64,000 nucleotides of DNA, taken from positions 65,429,653 to 65,493,652 of the forward strand of contig NC_134081.1 in assembly GCF_000715075.1 (NCBI RefSeq). Reading direction: 5' to 3'. Positions 23,162-36,000 of this stretch are shown here, piece after piece. Source of the DNA: Nicotiana tabacum (Eukaryota; Streptophyta; Magnoliopsida; Solanales; Solanaceae). Within the stretch, counting starts at the first letter, position 1. Each line of letters begins with the position of its first letter. Under the pieces are notes generated by a model. The model was not told the origin of the DNA. It worked only from the letters and a program-made list of their open reading frames with translations, and ran no database searches. Both the position numbers and the translations under genes were made by a program.

Positions 23162-25241
23162 GCAATGCTTCGCGATCGCGAGGGTCCTGCCCTGATGGCG
23201 AAGAAGGATTTTTTGTAGAGGCTAATTTGTACTTCGCGAACACAATGCATGGGCTGCGTTTGCGATAGGTAATCATAGGCAGTATATTTAAGTGGGGAAT
23301 TCTAAATTTTTGCCTATTCTCTCATACTTTGAACATTAGACTTGGAGATGGGTAATGTTTCAAGGAGATTTTCATACAAGGCAATTGGGTAAGTAATTTT
23401 TACTCATTTGTGATTATATTTCAAGAATCCACTTGGATTATTAATACAAAAAATATAAAATTTTAAAGTGAAAATTGATGTTTGTTGCCTACAACTTAAG
23501 AGTGTGAAAATTGACGTCTTGAACTATGATTCGGACTTGGATTTGAAAACTAAACACATATTTGGATTCTTGGGGTTATAGGTAAACATAAAATACCCCT
23601 AGGCTTGAATTTTGACCATGTGGGCCCGGGCTGACTTTTGTTTACTTTTTGAGAATTTATTGAAAACTAAAGTTGTATTGTTTGGAATTGATTTCTATAA
23701 TGTTATTTGACTTTATTAAATATTATTTGGCTAGATTCAAGCTATTTGGAGATACTTTCTAAAGGAAAGGTGACTTTGGAGGGTTAATTTGGCTTGCTAT
23801 GGTATGTATCTTGCCTAAGCTTATTGTGAGGAAATAATGATTAAGATATGACCTTGTTTGCTTAATTGAGATATGTGGAAAGTGACGTATATGCAAGGCG
23901 ACGAGCGTATATGCGGGTGCTATGTATTCTTCATGACCGGGTTAGACTTTAGGCTTGTATTATGCCTTGTTTAGTTGTGTGGTTTCCATGACATGTTTTT
24001 AAGAAATTGTACGACTATGTGAGCTTATCCTTTCATGCTAAAATCTATGTTTAGGATTACTACCTCTTAATTGGACAAGATGGGCTATTCATGAAATTGT
24101 TGTTATACGTGATTTAGCCGTAGTCATACTTTACATCTTTTGAGCACACATCAACACTTTTATTTATTATGTCCATGTGCACCTTATTGGTTGTTTGTGA
24201 GCATATGCGTCGTTAAAGATGAAATGTTATTTCTGATTGCTACGATTATGACACAAATGGATATGTTGAGCGGATTGATTTGGTAATGGCATAAGGTTTC
24301 TACCGTGCAGTTATTGTGGCATTGTTATTATTGTAGCACGAGGTTTCTGTCGTGCAGTTGAGGTGACATTATCACAGTTATGACACGAGGTCTTTGTCGT
24401 GCAGCGTGTGGAGGATCCATCCCCCTAGGGCCGCCCTCTCATATTTCTCTCTTGATGGCATACATGCATGTTGTGATAAATTGACAGATGTTTGATGGAT
24501 TCTAATATAGCATGCAAGTTGTTGAGTTTTGAGCATAAAAGTGAAAGCTTTGACCATTCAAGTGAATTCCTTATGCATTATCTTGAATTTTATATGCGTT
24601 CTATGTTGAATTCAAATATGCTACTTGAAGCCTATGTTACATGCTTTTGACTTTACATGTTGAGTCGATATCTCTTGATATGAACTTTGGCAATGCTGTA
24701 TCTCTTATCATAGTGTTGTGAATAATTATGAATCGTATAGATTTATTTGATTAGTATGTATTACATGACTTGAACCTCCTCACTACTTCACCTAGGTTAG
24801 TTTTGATACTTATTGCAAGTTGTCCCGTACTATAATTCTGCCTATTTTTATGCAGATCCAACATTAGCAGTAGCACACTTTAGGAGGGAGCCTAATAGCT
24901 ATCAGAGGAAACTCAAGGTAGTTCTGCATGATCCCTCGCAGACCCTTGGAGTCACCTTCTCCTATTTTCATACTTTTATCTATATTCAGACAATATCATA
25001 TTAATGAGAGATTTTGTTGTATCTTGTTTTATATCTCATGACTCTGTACTACCAGGTTTTGAGGGATTGTTGTTGCAGTATCATTATACATCATGTTGTT
25101 GAAAGTCTTTTTCTGCTATTTATGCTATTTCAGTTATATTACACCATGATTATGTTGGTTTACTCTATGTTTGATGTTGGCTTACCTACTCGTAGGGGTT
25201 AGGTGCCATCACAATTGTTCGTGTGATTTTGGTTCATAACA
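23162..25241 (+). repeat. LTR of element D, right part
   Basis: It continues LTR D after element C with GCAATGCTTCGCGATCGCGA. It contains hairpin units GCACGAGGTTTCTGTCGTGC (about 24337-24356) and ACACGAGGTCTTTGTCGTG (about 24384-24402). A block AGGATCCATCCCCCTAGGG is shared with LTR G. The conserved 'cactacttc-cctaggttag' block is at 24780-24800. It ends at ...GGTTCATAACA; beyond it a broken PBS remnant (AGAGCC) and leader lead to gag. Confidence 0.75.
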
Positions 25242-25431
25242 AGAGCCAGATTCATGTGTTCTATGGGTCATGAGCATGTCTATTTGTCTTGCGGATCGGT
25301 ACAGAGACATCTGTACTTATCTTCGAGAGGCTATGTGTCAATTAGGAAACTTCATTTTCTTACTTTCTCTGTTATGCAACTTTGTTTTATCCTAAAGTCT
25401 GAATATTTGCTCTTCTATTCTCTCACAGATT

Positions 25432-26830
25432 GTGACAACAGGTTCTTCCAAAGCAACTGAGCAGGAGCTAGTACCCCAGGCTAGAGTCGGGAGAGACAAG
25501 GGACATGACAGGGCTAGAGTGCATGTTAGAGCACGAACGACCGGACCTGTGAGAGGTGAAGCAACTGTAGTCACTCGTGCTTGTGCTAGATTAGTTTCTG
25601 AGGAACCACCTGTAGCTCCAATGGCGGAGCAAGCTCCTGTTCATATTGTCCCCCCAGGTCCAACTTAGTTTTCCGAGGGTTGTATTGCTACCCAAGTGCT
25701 TCAGGATACTATGATCCAAATCATGAGTTATTTTGATGGGTTGGCACAGGCTGGTATGATTCCTATGATACCGTCTACTTTTCAGGCTAGAGGGAGAGCA
25801 CAAACCCCATTTATTAGCATTCCGGAGCAGGCCACTGCTATGTTTCAAGCTCCAGGAGTTTCAGTTGCTCCACCAGTTGGGGCAGTTCATCCTGTTGCTA
25901 TAGTCATGCCCGACGTTAGACTTGCTATGACTGTGGAGGAGCAGAAGAGGATGAATCAGTTCCAGAAGTTAGATCCTCCATTTATACTGGTGATCCCATT
26001 GCTGATACTCATGAGTTCTTGGATAGGTTTCACTAAATTGCATTTGAGAGGGCCAACAAGAGATGGTGGCAAACTTATGGGCAGGGTGAACTAGAAGGGT
26101 CACTTTCTCTCACGTGGGCTTAGTTTTTGACTCTCTTCTTAGAGAAGTTCATCCCACTCATTAGGAGGGATGATTTGCGCAACCAATTTGAGTTCTTATA
26201 GTAGGATGGTATCACCGTTACCCAATATGAGATGAGGTTTAGAGAGTTGTCACAATATGCATCTTTTCTAATTCCTACTAGGAATGAGAGGGTACAAAGG
26301 TTCATTAAGGGATTTAGCTACACTCTTAGGTTTGGGATGGCATGAAAGGTAGAGACTAAGACTACCTTTCACCAGGCTGTAGAGATTTCTAGGAGATTGG
26401 AGCGTATCCGCAGGTAGGAAAGGGAGGACAGAGAGGCCAAAAAGCCTCATAGAATTGGAGGATTTGGTATTACCTACTCTATGGGCCAAGGTTCAGCATA
26501 GTAGAGGTCATTTTAGCCAACTAGTTTAGTCAGCACTTTAGATCTCACATAGTGCTCTAGCTAGCTATGGATTTTAGAGCACTTGCACTGGTCAATCATC
26601 CTTCAGTACACATTCTTCACACGGTTCTTACAGTGGCTATTTCGGTCTTTCGGGGAAGGATCAGACCTAGAAACCACATCAATAGAGAGCTTGTTATGAG
26701 TGTGGGGATTCGAGGCACATAAGAAGGGATTGTCCCTGGCTTCGGATGGGTGTATCTTAGCATGGCACACATACCATGATTCCCATGCCACCTACACATC
26801 TAGCTAGAAAAAGAGGTCAGGAGGGTAGAG
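25432..26830 (+). pseudogene. gag of element D, decayed
   Basis: Structural capsid/nucleocapsid protein of a Ty3/gypsy element. The N-terminal part (25432-25668) is basic and Ala/Pro-rich (RARVHVRARTTGPVRGE), and a TAG follows. A second piece (25696-26094) contains the pre-capsid segment with QKRMNQFQKLDPP, the site where gag core similarity starts in relatives. The capsid core is broken by several stops between 26090 and 26450. A complete zinc knuckle remains near 26692-26735: C-YE-C-GDSR-H-IRRD-C, spacing CX2CX4HX4C. After it come RGQEGRGSPRGRR-like basic residues. Multiple stops make it inactive. Confidence 0.75.
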
Positions 26831-26904
26831 GCAGTCCTAGAGGTAGACGCCAGTAGGCCTCAGGTGGTTGCATCTGATGCAATCATCACAAGTATTATTT
26901 CAGT

Positions 26905-29220
26905 CTGTCATAGAGATGCTTAAGTATTGTTTGATCCGGGTTCTACTTACTCATATATGTCATCCTACTTTGCATCAAATGTGGATATGCCTCGTGATTT
27001 AATGGATATTCTTATTTATGTGTCTATACTTGTTGGAAATTCTATGTGGTTGTGTCTATCGTTCTTGTACGGTTGCTATAAAATGGGTATGATACTATGG
27101 TTGATATCTTATTGCTGGAAATGGTTGATTTTGATGTGATCCTTGGTATGGATTGGTTATCTCCGTATCATGCTATCTTAGATTGTCATGCCAAGATTGT
27201 GAATTTGGTAATGCCAGGATTGCCTAGATTCCAATGGTGAGGGTCACTTGGTCATTCTACAAAAAGGGTGATTTCACTCATGAAGGCTCAATGTGTGGTT
27301 GATAAGGTATGTCTTGCATATGTGCCTTTTGTTTAGGATTCTAATATAGAGGTTCCTTTCATGGATTCAGTACCGGTGATGAGGGAGTTTTTGGAGGTTT
27401 TTCCTATAGATTTGTCGGGTATGTCACTAGATCGGGATATTGATTTTGGTATCGACTTAGTTTTGGGCACTCAGCCCATATCTATTCCACCATATCGCAT
27501 GGCCCCAATAGAGCTAAAGGACAAGGAACCGTTGTAGGAATTTCTTGATAAGGGGATAACTAGATCGATTGTTTCTCCTTGGGGCGTGTTGATGTTGTTT
27601 ATGAAGAAAAATAGTGGTACTATGAGGATGTGCACTAATTACAGAAAGCTGAACAAAGTTACTATCAAGAACAAGTATCCCTTTCCTCGTATAGATGATT
27701 TGTTTGATCAACTTCAGGGTGCTAGGTATTCTCTAAGATTGACTTGAGATTGGGTTGTCACAGTTGAAGATTAGGGCTTTGGATATCCCAAAGACAACTT
27801 TTAGTACTCATTATGTTCATTATGAGTTCTCTATGATATCATTTAATTTGACTAGTTCTCCTCGACATTTATGAATTTGGAATAGAGTGTTCAAGCCTTA
27901 TTTGGATTCTTTTTGGAGCCTTAATTAATGCCATCTTGGATAACTCTCGCAGCAGGGAGGAGCATGAGTAGCACTTTAGTGTATTACTTCAGGCTTTGAA
28001 AGATCGGAAACTTTATGCTAAGTTTTTAAAATGTGAGTTTTGGTTGGATTTAGTTGTTTTCCTGGGTCATGTGGTGTCTAGTGATGGTATAAAGGTTGAC
28101 CCCAAGAAGATTGAGGCAGTTCAGAGTTGGCCTAGACCTACTACAACTACAGATATCAGGAGTGTTTTGCGTTTGACAAGCTACTATAGTCGCTTTGTGC
28201 AGGGATTTTCATCTATAGCAACCCCATTGACTAAGTTGATTCAGAAGGTTGCTCAGTTCAAATTTTGTAATGAGTGTGAGGTGAGCTTTCAGAAGTTCAA
28301 GACTGCTTTGACTTCAGCCCCATAGTTGGTGTTGCCCACGAATTTTGGGCTGTTTATCGTGTATTGTGATGCTTCATGTGTTGGTCTTGGTGCGGTATTT
28401 ATGCATGAGGGTAGAGTGATTGCTTATGCATCACGACAGTTGAAGCCTCATGAGAAGAATTATTGTGCACGCCCTTATAATTTTGAGGCATTACTTGTAT
28501 GCTATGTCATGTGAGATTTACAGTGATCATCAAAGTCTTCAACACCTGTTCAAGAAGAAGTATTTGAATTTTAGGCAGCAGGTAGCTTGAGATTCTAAGG
28601 ACTATGATATTACTCTTTTGTATCATTCAGGTAAGGCTAATTTGGTAGCGGATGCCTTGAGTAGGAAGGCAGAGAAAATGGGGATTTTGGAGAGGCCTTT
28701 AGTTATGGTGTTCAGGACTTGGCCAATAGATTTATGAGATTGGACATTTCTGAGCCTACTAGAGTTCTTGCTTATATTGTTGCGCAGTCATCCTTGTTTG
28801 ACCATATTAAGGCTCGCTGGTATGATGATCCACACTTGTTGGTACTTAAGGATGCGGTGCAACGAGGTGGTTCTAAGAAGGTGGTTATTGGGGATGATGG
28901 TGTTATGCGAGTTTAGAGTCAGATTTGTGTTCCTAATGTTGATGGCTTGAGAGAGTTTATTATTGAGGAGACTCACAGTTCAGGGTATTTTATTCACCTA
29001 GGTACTACAATGATGTATCATGATTTGAATTAGCATTACTGGTGGCAGAGGATGAAGGACATTATTAGGCATGTTCCACGAAGTTTAAATTGTTAATATG
29101 TCAAGTATGAGCAAAATCAATCGGGTGGTTTGCTTCAGAAGATAGATATACCAAAATGGAAGTGGGATCTCATTACTATGAACTTTGTAGTTGGGTTGCC
29201 ATGGACCTTGACGAAGTTTG
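26905..29220 (+). pseudogene. pol of element D (PR-RT-RH-IN), decayed and truncated
   Basis: The protease begins near 26927 with FDPGSTYSYMSSYFA (D-P-G-S active-site type) and ends with DVILGMDWLSPYHAILDCHAK (about 27133-27200). RT is visible at 27390-27750: [44 protein letters not shown] and DQLQGARYS. The region of the FVDD-type catalytic box near 27905-27960 is too damaged to read. RT thumb/connection and RNase H follow at 27996-28514 ([51 protein letters not shown]), then YHSGKANLVADALSRK near 28622. The integrase zinc-binding part (VPNVDGL, HYWWQRMKDII) runs to FVVGLPWTLTKF at about 29215, where the TRIM begins. The integrase core D-D-E is absent. Many stops and frameshifts are present. 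Confidence 0.8.
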
Positions 29221-29494
29221 TATGATACCAATGACGGAGGACCAGTTGATGAGGGCCGGTCAAGCAGGACTGACAGGCTGCTAGGCTGGCAAAATTCTGA
29301 TAAAGGGGTGTACATGTCACCTTAATCCCTCATCGGAATGGGAGAGGAAAGTGAAGAGCTTTATAAGGCATGACACAAGTTCACACGGTACACGCACTTT
29401 TGCGGCTCGATGTGGCATAGCTTAAAAAACATAAATCCGTGTGGGACTAGGCCTAAAGCGGGCACTATGTGCCATGAGCTTGGATCATGAAACA
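29221..29494 (+). repeat. Left LTR of the TRIM
   Basis: 274 bp, matching 29573-29845 through words such as GAGGACCAG, GGTCAAG and AGTGAAGAGCTTTATAAGGC, but with many differences, so the insertion is old. Confidence 0.85.
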
Positions 29495-29572
29495 TACGGT
29501 ATCAGAGCGAAATCTGCCTCCGTCTGATGGTGGGGCAAACCCAGCTAGGACGCTGAGTCCTAGGGGGATGAA

Positions 29573-29845
29573 TGTGATGCCCATGATAGAGGACCAGCTA
29601 ATGAGGACAGGTCAAGTAGAACTGGCATGCTTCTAGGCTGGAATGCTTCTGAAGAAGGGTGCACATGACACCTTAGGTGAATCCCACATTGTAATAGAAA
29701 AGGAAAGTGAAGAGCTTTATAAGGCATGATACAGTTTACATAGTACGCGCGCTTTTGGGGCTCGGTGTGGCGTAGCCTAAAAAATAAATTTGTGCAGGCC
29801 TAGGTCTAAAGCAGACAATACGTGTCATGGTTTTGGGTCATGACA
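29573..29845 (+). repeat. Right LTR of the TRIM
   Basis: 273 bp. It retains the canonical ends TGTGATGCCC and GGTCATGACA, which the left copy has partly lost. Confidence 0.85.
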
Positions 29846-31338
29846 AACCCGTTTAATCATCACATCATTGTCCTCTAAGTGTTTTTTGATCCATAATAGT
29901 TGTGCATAATAAGATGCCACAACAACATACTTAGCTTCTATAGTTGATAAAGCCATATAGTTTTGCTTCTTTGATGCCTAAGAGATCAAACACAAACCTA
30001 TGACGTGAGCCATCCTAGATTATCTTCCTCAGCATCTGCATATCCCACTAAGTCAAAAGTACCACCATAAGGATACCAAACAACTAGGTATTGAGTACCT
30101 TTGAGATACCTCAAGATCCTCTTCACAAATTTCAACTGTGACTCTTTGCGATTTGATTGGAACCTAGCACAAAGTCTAATTCCAAATAAAATATCTGATT
30201 TACTTGCGGATAGATACAACAAAGATCCAATCTTACTCTTATACAACTTTTAATCAATAGAGGAGCTAGATTCATCCATGTCTGAACGAGTAACAGTGGC
30301 TATAGGAGTATCAAATGTCTTAGTATTATCCATTTAAAACCTCTTGTGTAGGTTCTTGATGTACTTTTGTTAATAGATCATCGTTCCATTCTTAGTTTGC
30401 TTAACTTGTAACCCAAGGAAGATGTTAGCACTCCTATCATGCTCATCTCAAACTCACTTCTCATTAGTTTTTCAAACTCTTTACACAAAGATTCATTAGT
30501 AGCACAAAAAATGATATTATCAAAATAGATTTGGATAATTAACAAGTTATTACCCATCTTCATAAAAAATAGAGTATTATCAATTTTACCTCTTGTGAAC
30601 TCGTTCTCAAGAAGAAATTTTGACAACCTTTTATACCATACCTTGGTATTTCTTTTAATCCATACAATGCCTTGTCCAATTTGTAGACATGATTAGAAAA
30701 CTCATGATTTTAAAACCCTAGAGGTTAACAGACAATCACCTCTTCCTTCAGATACCATTAGGAATTCACTCTTGACATTCATTTGATATAATTTGGAATC
30801 CATGTCGGATGCAAAAATAATAAGCATCTGTATAGCCTTTATCCTAACAGCTGGAGCAAAGGTCTCATCGTAGTCTATGCTTTCTTCTTGATTGTAACTT
30901 TGCACTACCAGCCATGCCTTATTTTTTGTGATAGTACCTAGATCATCCAGTTTGTTTATGAAAACTCACCTAGTGCTAATGATTGTTATGTCCTTTAGTC
31001 AAGGTTCTAGATGTCATACTTTCTTCCTTTCAAATTGATGAAGCTCCTCTTACATAGCCACAATCTAGTCAGCATCTTGAAGAGCCTCCTTGATATTTTC
31101 GGGCTCAAATATGGATAAGTAGGCAAAGAAGGCACACAAGTTTTTCACTTTGAATCTTGTCATGATTCCAAAATTCACTAGGGTAAGAACATTTTTGATT
31201 GGATGAGAGCTTTTATGCTTTTTATTTCTTACTTGTTCTCCATGAGTATCACTATTTTCTACCTGACCAGTAGAGGAACCAAGTTCATTATCACTAGTAG
31301 TTCTAGTATCAACCTATTCAGTTCCCCCTATCCGTTGT
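29846..31338 (-). pseudogene. copia F reverse transcriptase and RNase H, decayed
   Basis: The RT start at 30702-30905 shows SIDYDETFAPAVRIKAIQML and KLYQMNVKSEFL, where the conserved catalytic Asp of the 'QMDVK' box is Asn. At 30378-30626, IQIYFDNIIFCATNES stands where Y-V-D-D-I-I-F is expected, so the second Asp of the motif is lost. At 29998-30246 the connection region is clear: IGSLLYLSASKSDILFGI and RILRYLKGTQYLVVWYP. RNase H ends with a recognisable 'STTEA-YV--ASYYAQLLWIK' segment near 29870-29960. Stops and frameshifts separate each piece. The far end of pol and the 3' LTR are gone. Confidence 0.8.
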
Positions 31339-34300
31339 TGTCACGATCCAAAACCCAACTGGCTGTGATATCACCTAACCCAACCCGCTAAGTAAGCCAA
31401 TTAATAATAAACCAATTCCAATGAAATTTGATGAGACAATAATGATGAAATAACTAAGCTTTTATACAAAATCCCAACGACTAGTAGTACAAATCACTAA
31501 CTTCTAAGATTTAGAGTTTACAAAGCTGGTATAAAATAAATACATCATATGTCTAAAATATACATTAGCAGATTAAAATTCTAAAGCTACTAAGATCAAG
31601 AGGCAGTTATGACCAGAATGCAAGTACGTCTTCAATGCCAGCTCCCGCCATACACATCAACATCAACATCAAAAATCTACACGCAAGGTGCAGAAGTGTA
31701 TTATGAGTACAACCTACCCCATGTACTTAATAAATAACAAACCTCACTTTAGATTGAAAGTAGTGACGAGCTGGGACAAAGGTCGGAGTCCAACACCAGT
31801 TCATAACAATATAGTAACAGTGATAAAAGAAATATCTCGGAGATGTGATGTGATGCTCGTTAACAGTTACGGAAAAATAGTCATGCTTATTTTGTATAAT
31901 AGTAAAAACCAAATCCTTCACCAAAATACCAAAATATGAGTGAGTCAGAAAAACTGTGATTTTTTCCAAAACCTTTGAACAATAAATAAGATGTTTCATT
32001 ATCAGATAGCATGAGGAAAGTACTTCTCTATGGCTACATATCAGTGTGCACGTGAAATCATGAATGTCACCAAAATCGTGTAGCATGAGGAAATGCATCT
32101 CTATGCATGTATGTCAAGTATGCATGTCAAATGTAATGCATCATAGTGATGAACTCATGTACTCACACTCTCAGAGTACTCAATCTCACTGTCTCATACT
32201 TTCCACTTATCACGCTCAATCATTCGACACACTCAGCCACTCAGCACTAAACAGGGCAGATCCAGCCCTCAACACTCTCAGTCACTCAGCATTGTACAGG
32301 GCAAATCCAGCCAAAATGAATCAATAGTGCTCGCTCTGGGTGTGCAGACTCTGGAGGGGCAGATCTAGCCCAAACGCTATAATAAGACAATCATGGCATG
32401 AATGAATAAACCCTTCTGTGGCGGGCATCCCGATCCCATCATAAATCAATAATACCTTCTGTGGCATGCAACGCGATCCCATCAATATCACTCACAATCC
32501 GTCTCTCAGGTCTCAACTAAGCCATTAATAATGAGCCATCATCATGAAAATCAGCCCAAAAATGATGATATGATGTATCAATAAATAGCAACAGAAACTG
32601 AGATATAATATTCAAATAAATGAGCATGACTGAGTATGTAATTGTAATGTAAGAAAATAACTCAACAACAAAAATGGCCTTAGTGGGCCCCAACAGGATA
32701 AGCACATACCCTAGACATGATTTCTAACATGGATCACAACTCAATTACTCTAGCACGTAGAAATTTCAAAAATAGAAACAAGATTAGGTGACTACACAGT
32801 ACCCCAGAATCAATCGAGTCATAATTCACACGGTGCACGCCCGTCACCTAACATGTGCGTCACCTCAACACCAAACACATATCACATAGATTCAGGGGTT
32901 CGTACCCTCAGCACTAAGTTTAGAAGTGTTACTTATGCCGAACAAGCCAAATCCAATACTAAGAAAGCAACACGATACTCTAGAAATTCCATCACGCACG
33001 TACCGACCTCCCAACGACTCAAAACTAGTCAAAAGCAACTCAAAAACATCAAATAATGCCAAAGGAATCAAACACATTTGATAAAGGTCGAATCTTTAAT
33101 CAAAAGTGCAAAGTCAACAAAAAGTTAAACCCAGACCCGCACCTCGGAACCCGACAAAACTCCTAAAATCCGATAACCCATTCAATTATGAGTTCAACCA
33201 TACAATTTTCATTCAAATCTGACTCCCAATTAATGTTCAAAACTTGAAAATTCACTATATGAATCTTTAGACAAAATCCCCAATTTTTCTCTTTAGAATT
33301 CACAATTCAATTACCAAAAATGAAGATAGATTCACTAAATATAACCAAAACCAAGTAGAGAACACTTATCCCAATCCATATGGTGAAAATTACCTCAAAT
33401 ATCGCTTCAATCCGAGCTCCATAGCTCCAAATATGATAAAATGGCCGAAACCTCCGAAATAGAGTACTTTATATTCACTGGACAAATTAATCAATCGCAA
33501 TCACGGAAATACCATCACGATCTTGAAGAAGGAAAATGCACTGCCCCAGAAATATACTATGCAATCGCGATGAAAAAACAACACTGCCTTCACAAATACT
33601 CTACGGGATCGCGAATAAAGCCATGTGAACGCGAAACACACAGGCTCCCACACTTCGCGAACGTGTCACCTCTTACGCGAACACGTTGAAGAAATTCCAG
33701 TTCCTAGCTGACCAGTCTCAACACTATGCGAACGCAGCCTCGATTGTGCGAACGCGTACAGTATCCACTCCAAGCTATACGATCGCATCCATCAAATCAC
33801 GATCACGATTAAGAAACTGCGCAGCTCAAATCTTTCCTCTGCGTGATCGCATCTCCTAATCCACGATTGCGAAGAAGATTTTGGTGCACCAGACTTTAGC
33901 AGAAACTAGCAATGCAATATGAAGAAGAAATGATCTGAAGTCGATCCGAAACACGCCCGATTCTCTCGGGACCATGTCCGAACATTTCAACAAGTCCCTT
34001 AAAATAATATGAATCTATTCGAGGCCTCAAATAACTCATAACAATATCAAAACCATGAATCGCTCCTCAAATCGAACTTAATGAACTTTGGATCTTTTAA
34101 CTTCCAAAACTAGTGTCGAAACATATCAAATCAACCCGGAATGAGCTCAAATATTCAACACAAGTCCCAAATGACATAACGAAGTTATTCCAATTCCGGA
34201 ACCACAATTCAAATCCGATATCCTCAAAGTCAACTCCCGGTCAAACTTATTAACTTTCCAAACCTTCAAATTTCCAACTTTTGCCAATTAGCGCCGAAAC

Positions 34301-34597
34301 CTTCTAGAAATATCCAAATGCGAATTCGGGCATACGCTCGAGGCCAAATCACCATCCGGACCCAATGGAACCATCAAAACTCCAATCTGTGGTCAAATAC
34401 AAAAAATTTAAACTTGATCAACTCTTCCAACTTTAAAGCTTCAATCATGAAATTCATTCCTTCCAAATCAATTTTGAATAACCTGAAAACCAAAACTGAC
34501 GATTCACACAAGTAATAATACATCATACCATACTGCTCAAGGCTTCAAATAGCTGAACGGAATACATATTCTCAAAACGACCGACTGAGTCATTACA
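31339..34597 (-). repeat. Solo Ty3/gypsy LTR (I) inside copia F
   Basis: The plus strand reads TGTCACGATCCAAAACCCAA ... CGACCGACTGAGTCATTACA, so in minus sense it is TGTAATGACTC...GGATCGTGACA, the same end type as element C. It is about 3.26 kb and has the conserved 'gagtacaac-ccccatgtact' block near 31700-31730. Two copies of an ACAGGGCA(G/A)ATCCAGCC unit lie at 32250-32315. A CG-rich block with GCGAACACG/ACGCGAACGCG-type words is at about 33480-33870. The flanks GTTGT and TATAT do not match, so no target duplication is evident. Confidence 0.8.
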
Positions 34598-36000
34598 TAT
34601 ATATCATGCTCAACTCCACTAGGTTCTTTTACTGTCTCTTATTACTCAGCAAGTTTCTCCAGAATACCTTGACCTGACCCATTATCATGGGCTTGTGTGA
34701 GTCCAGTTTCAACATCATCATCATCATTATCCTATAAGTTGTTCTCAGCCAAGTAATTAATTTCATCAAACTTCACATGCACACTTTCTTCAACATAAAA
34801 TCTTCTTTACCGTACACTTTATAAGCCTTACCATGTGAAGAATATCCAATAAAGACATCATCATCACTTTTTGCATTATATTTTCCTAGAGCATCTTTAC
34901 CATTATTATGCACATCCCACTTACTGTCAAATGCTCTTAGGTGAGTTATATTAGGTTTACGACCTTTAAGTAACTCATAGATGGTCTTCTCAAGCAAGGG
35001 TCTAATCATACACCTATTGATTATGTAGCAAATATAGTTTACAGCCTCAACCCAAAAGGTTTTAGAAAGTCTGATAGCAATTATCATGGTTTTTGCCATA
35101 TCCTTTAAGGTCCTATTTATTCTTTCTATAACACTATTTTGCTAGAGGCTTCGTAATGTATAAAAGTAATAATTAATACCATGAATCATACAATATTTAA
35201 GAAATATAGTATTTTTAAATTCAATACCATGATCAGATCCAATGCTAGCTAGTTGACTATCTATTTCTTTTTTGTAGTTTCTTCGCAAATGCAATAGACA
35301 AATCATATGTTTTATATTTTATATGCAAGAAACAGAGTCCATGTAAACCTAGAATAGTTATCAACAATTACAAACACATACCTCTTTCCTCTTCTATTCT
35401 GAACCCACATGGATCCACATAATTCATGTGTAGTAATTACAAGGGACGTGAGGTACTTACCATTTTCTTTGATTTGAAGGAAGACTTGACATATTTATCT
35501 TTTGCATAAGCATCATAAACATTGTCTTCCTTGAACATGGATTTGGACAGACCAACAACCAGGTTCTTTAATATCAACTTGTTTTAGCAGTGAAAAACTT
35601 ACATGTCCTAGCCTTTTATGGTACAATATCATTATCGAGTGCACTGCGACATGTTAGTTTATTTTCAGGAGAAGACATAATATCAGCTTTATAAATATTT
35701 TTGTGCCTTTTTCCTCTGAGAATCAGGTTTCCAAAATTTAGATTAGTTACCGTACACACACCAGAAGTGAATGGAACATTGTTCCCTCTATTATACATTT
35801 GAGATACACTCAACAAGTTTGTTTCAGTCCTTTAACATAAAACACATTTTCTATTGTTTGGGAGTGGGTTTACCAACCTTATCTATGCCAATGATATCTC
35901 ATTTCTTACCATTATCGAATCTCACACTTCCTCCTTGATGGACTGTTAGAGAGAAAAGTTTCTCTTTTTCTCGTCATATGTTGCGAGCAAGCACTGTTCG
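34598..36000 (-). pseudogene. copia F integrase region, decayed
   Basis: The clearest open piece is 34773-35099: MAKTMIIAIRLSKTFWVEAV, CYIINRCMIRPLLEKTIYEL and the DDDVFIGYSSHGKAYKVY box. This is the C-terminal part of a copia integrase, where it passes into the RT linker. Upstream in minus sense (35100-36000) are broken pieces of the integrase core and of the pre-integrase segment, with 'LLSVSQMYNRGNNVPF' at 35760-35816. The core catalytic triad cannot be confirmed because stops interrupt it. The downstream frame is cut by the solo LTR at 34597. Confidence 0.75.

Larger units (their letters stand above)
11971..29220 (+). mobile_element. Ty3/gypsy element D, 3'-truncated
   Basis: The order is 5' LTR (11971-12830 plus 23162-25241, split by element C), a degraded PBS, gag, protease, RT, RNase H and the start of integrase. 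It then stops at the TRIM at 29221. The integrase C-terminus, PPT and 3' LTR are absent. The gene order PR-RT-RH-IN and the peptide motifs place it in Ty3/gypsy, close to elements A and B in this window (probably the Tekay/Del chromovirus group, by inference). Many stops show it is inactive. Confidence 0.8.
29221..29845 (+). mobile_element. TRIM-like miniature LTR retrotransposon
   Basis: Two similar LTRs of about 273 bp (29221-29494 and 29573-29845) flank only 78 bp. The left LTR begins TATGATACCAATGACGGAGG and the right TGTGATGCCCATGATAGAGG. Both contain GTGAAGAGCTTTATAAGGCATGA, with a TATA-like TTTATAAGG, and end ...ATCATGAAACA and ...GTCATGACA. The interior holds a PBS-like ACGGTATCAGAGC (29496-29508) and a PPT-like CCTAGGGGGATGAA (29559-29572). 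There is no coding capacity. No 5-bp target duplication is seen (GTTTG before, AACCC after). The left neighbour is gypsy D and the right neighbour is copia F. Confidence 0.85.

Noticed and set aside
31339..34597. Target-site duplication for solo LTR I
   Set aside because: Flanking pentamers GTTGT and TATAT do not match; either a deletion occurred or an edge has decayed, so no TSD is claimed.
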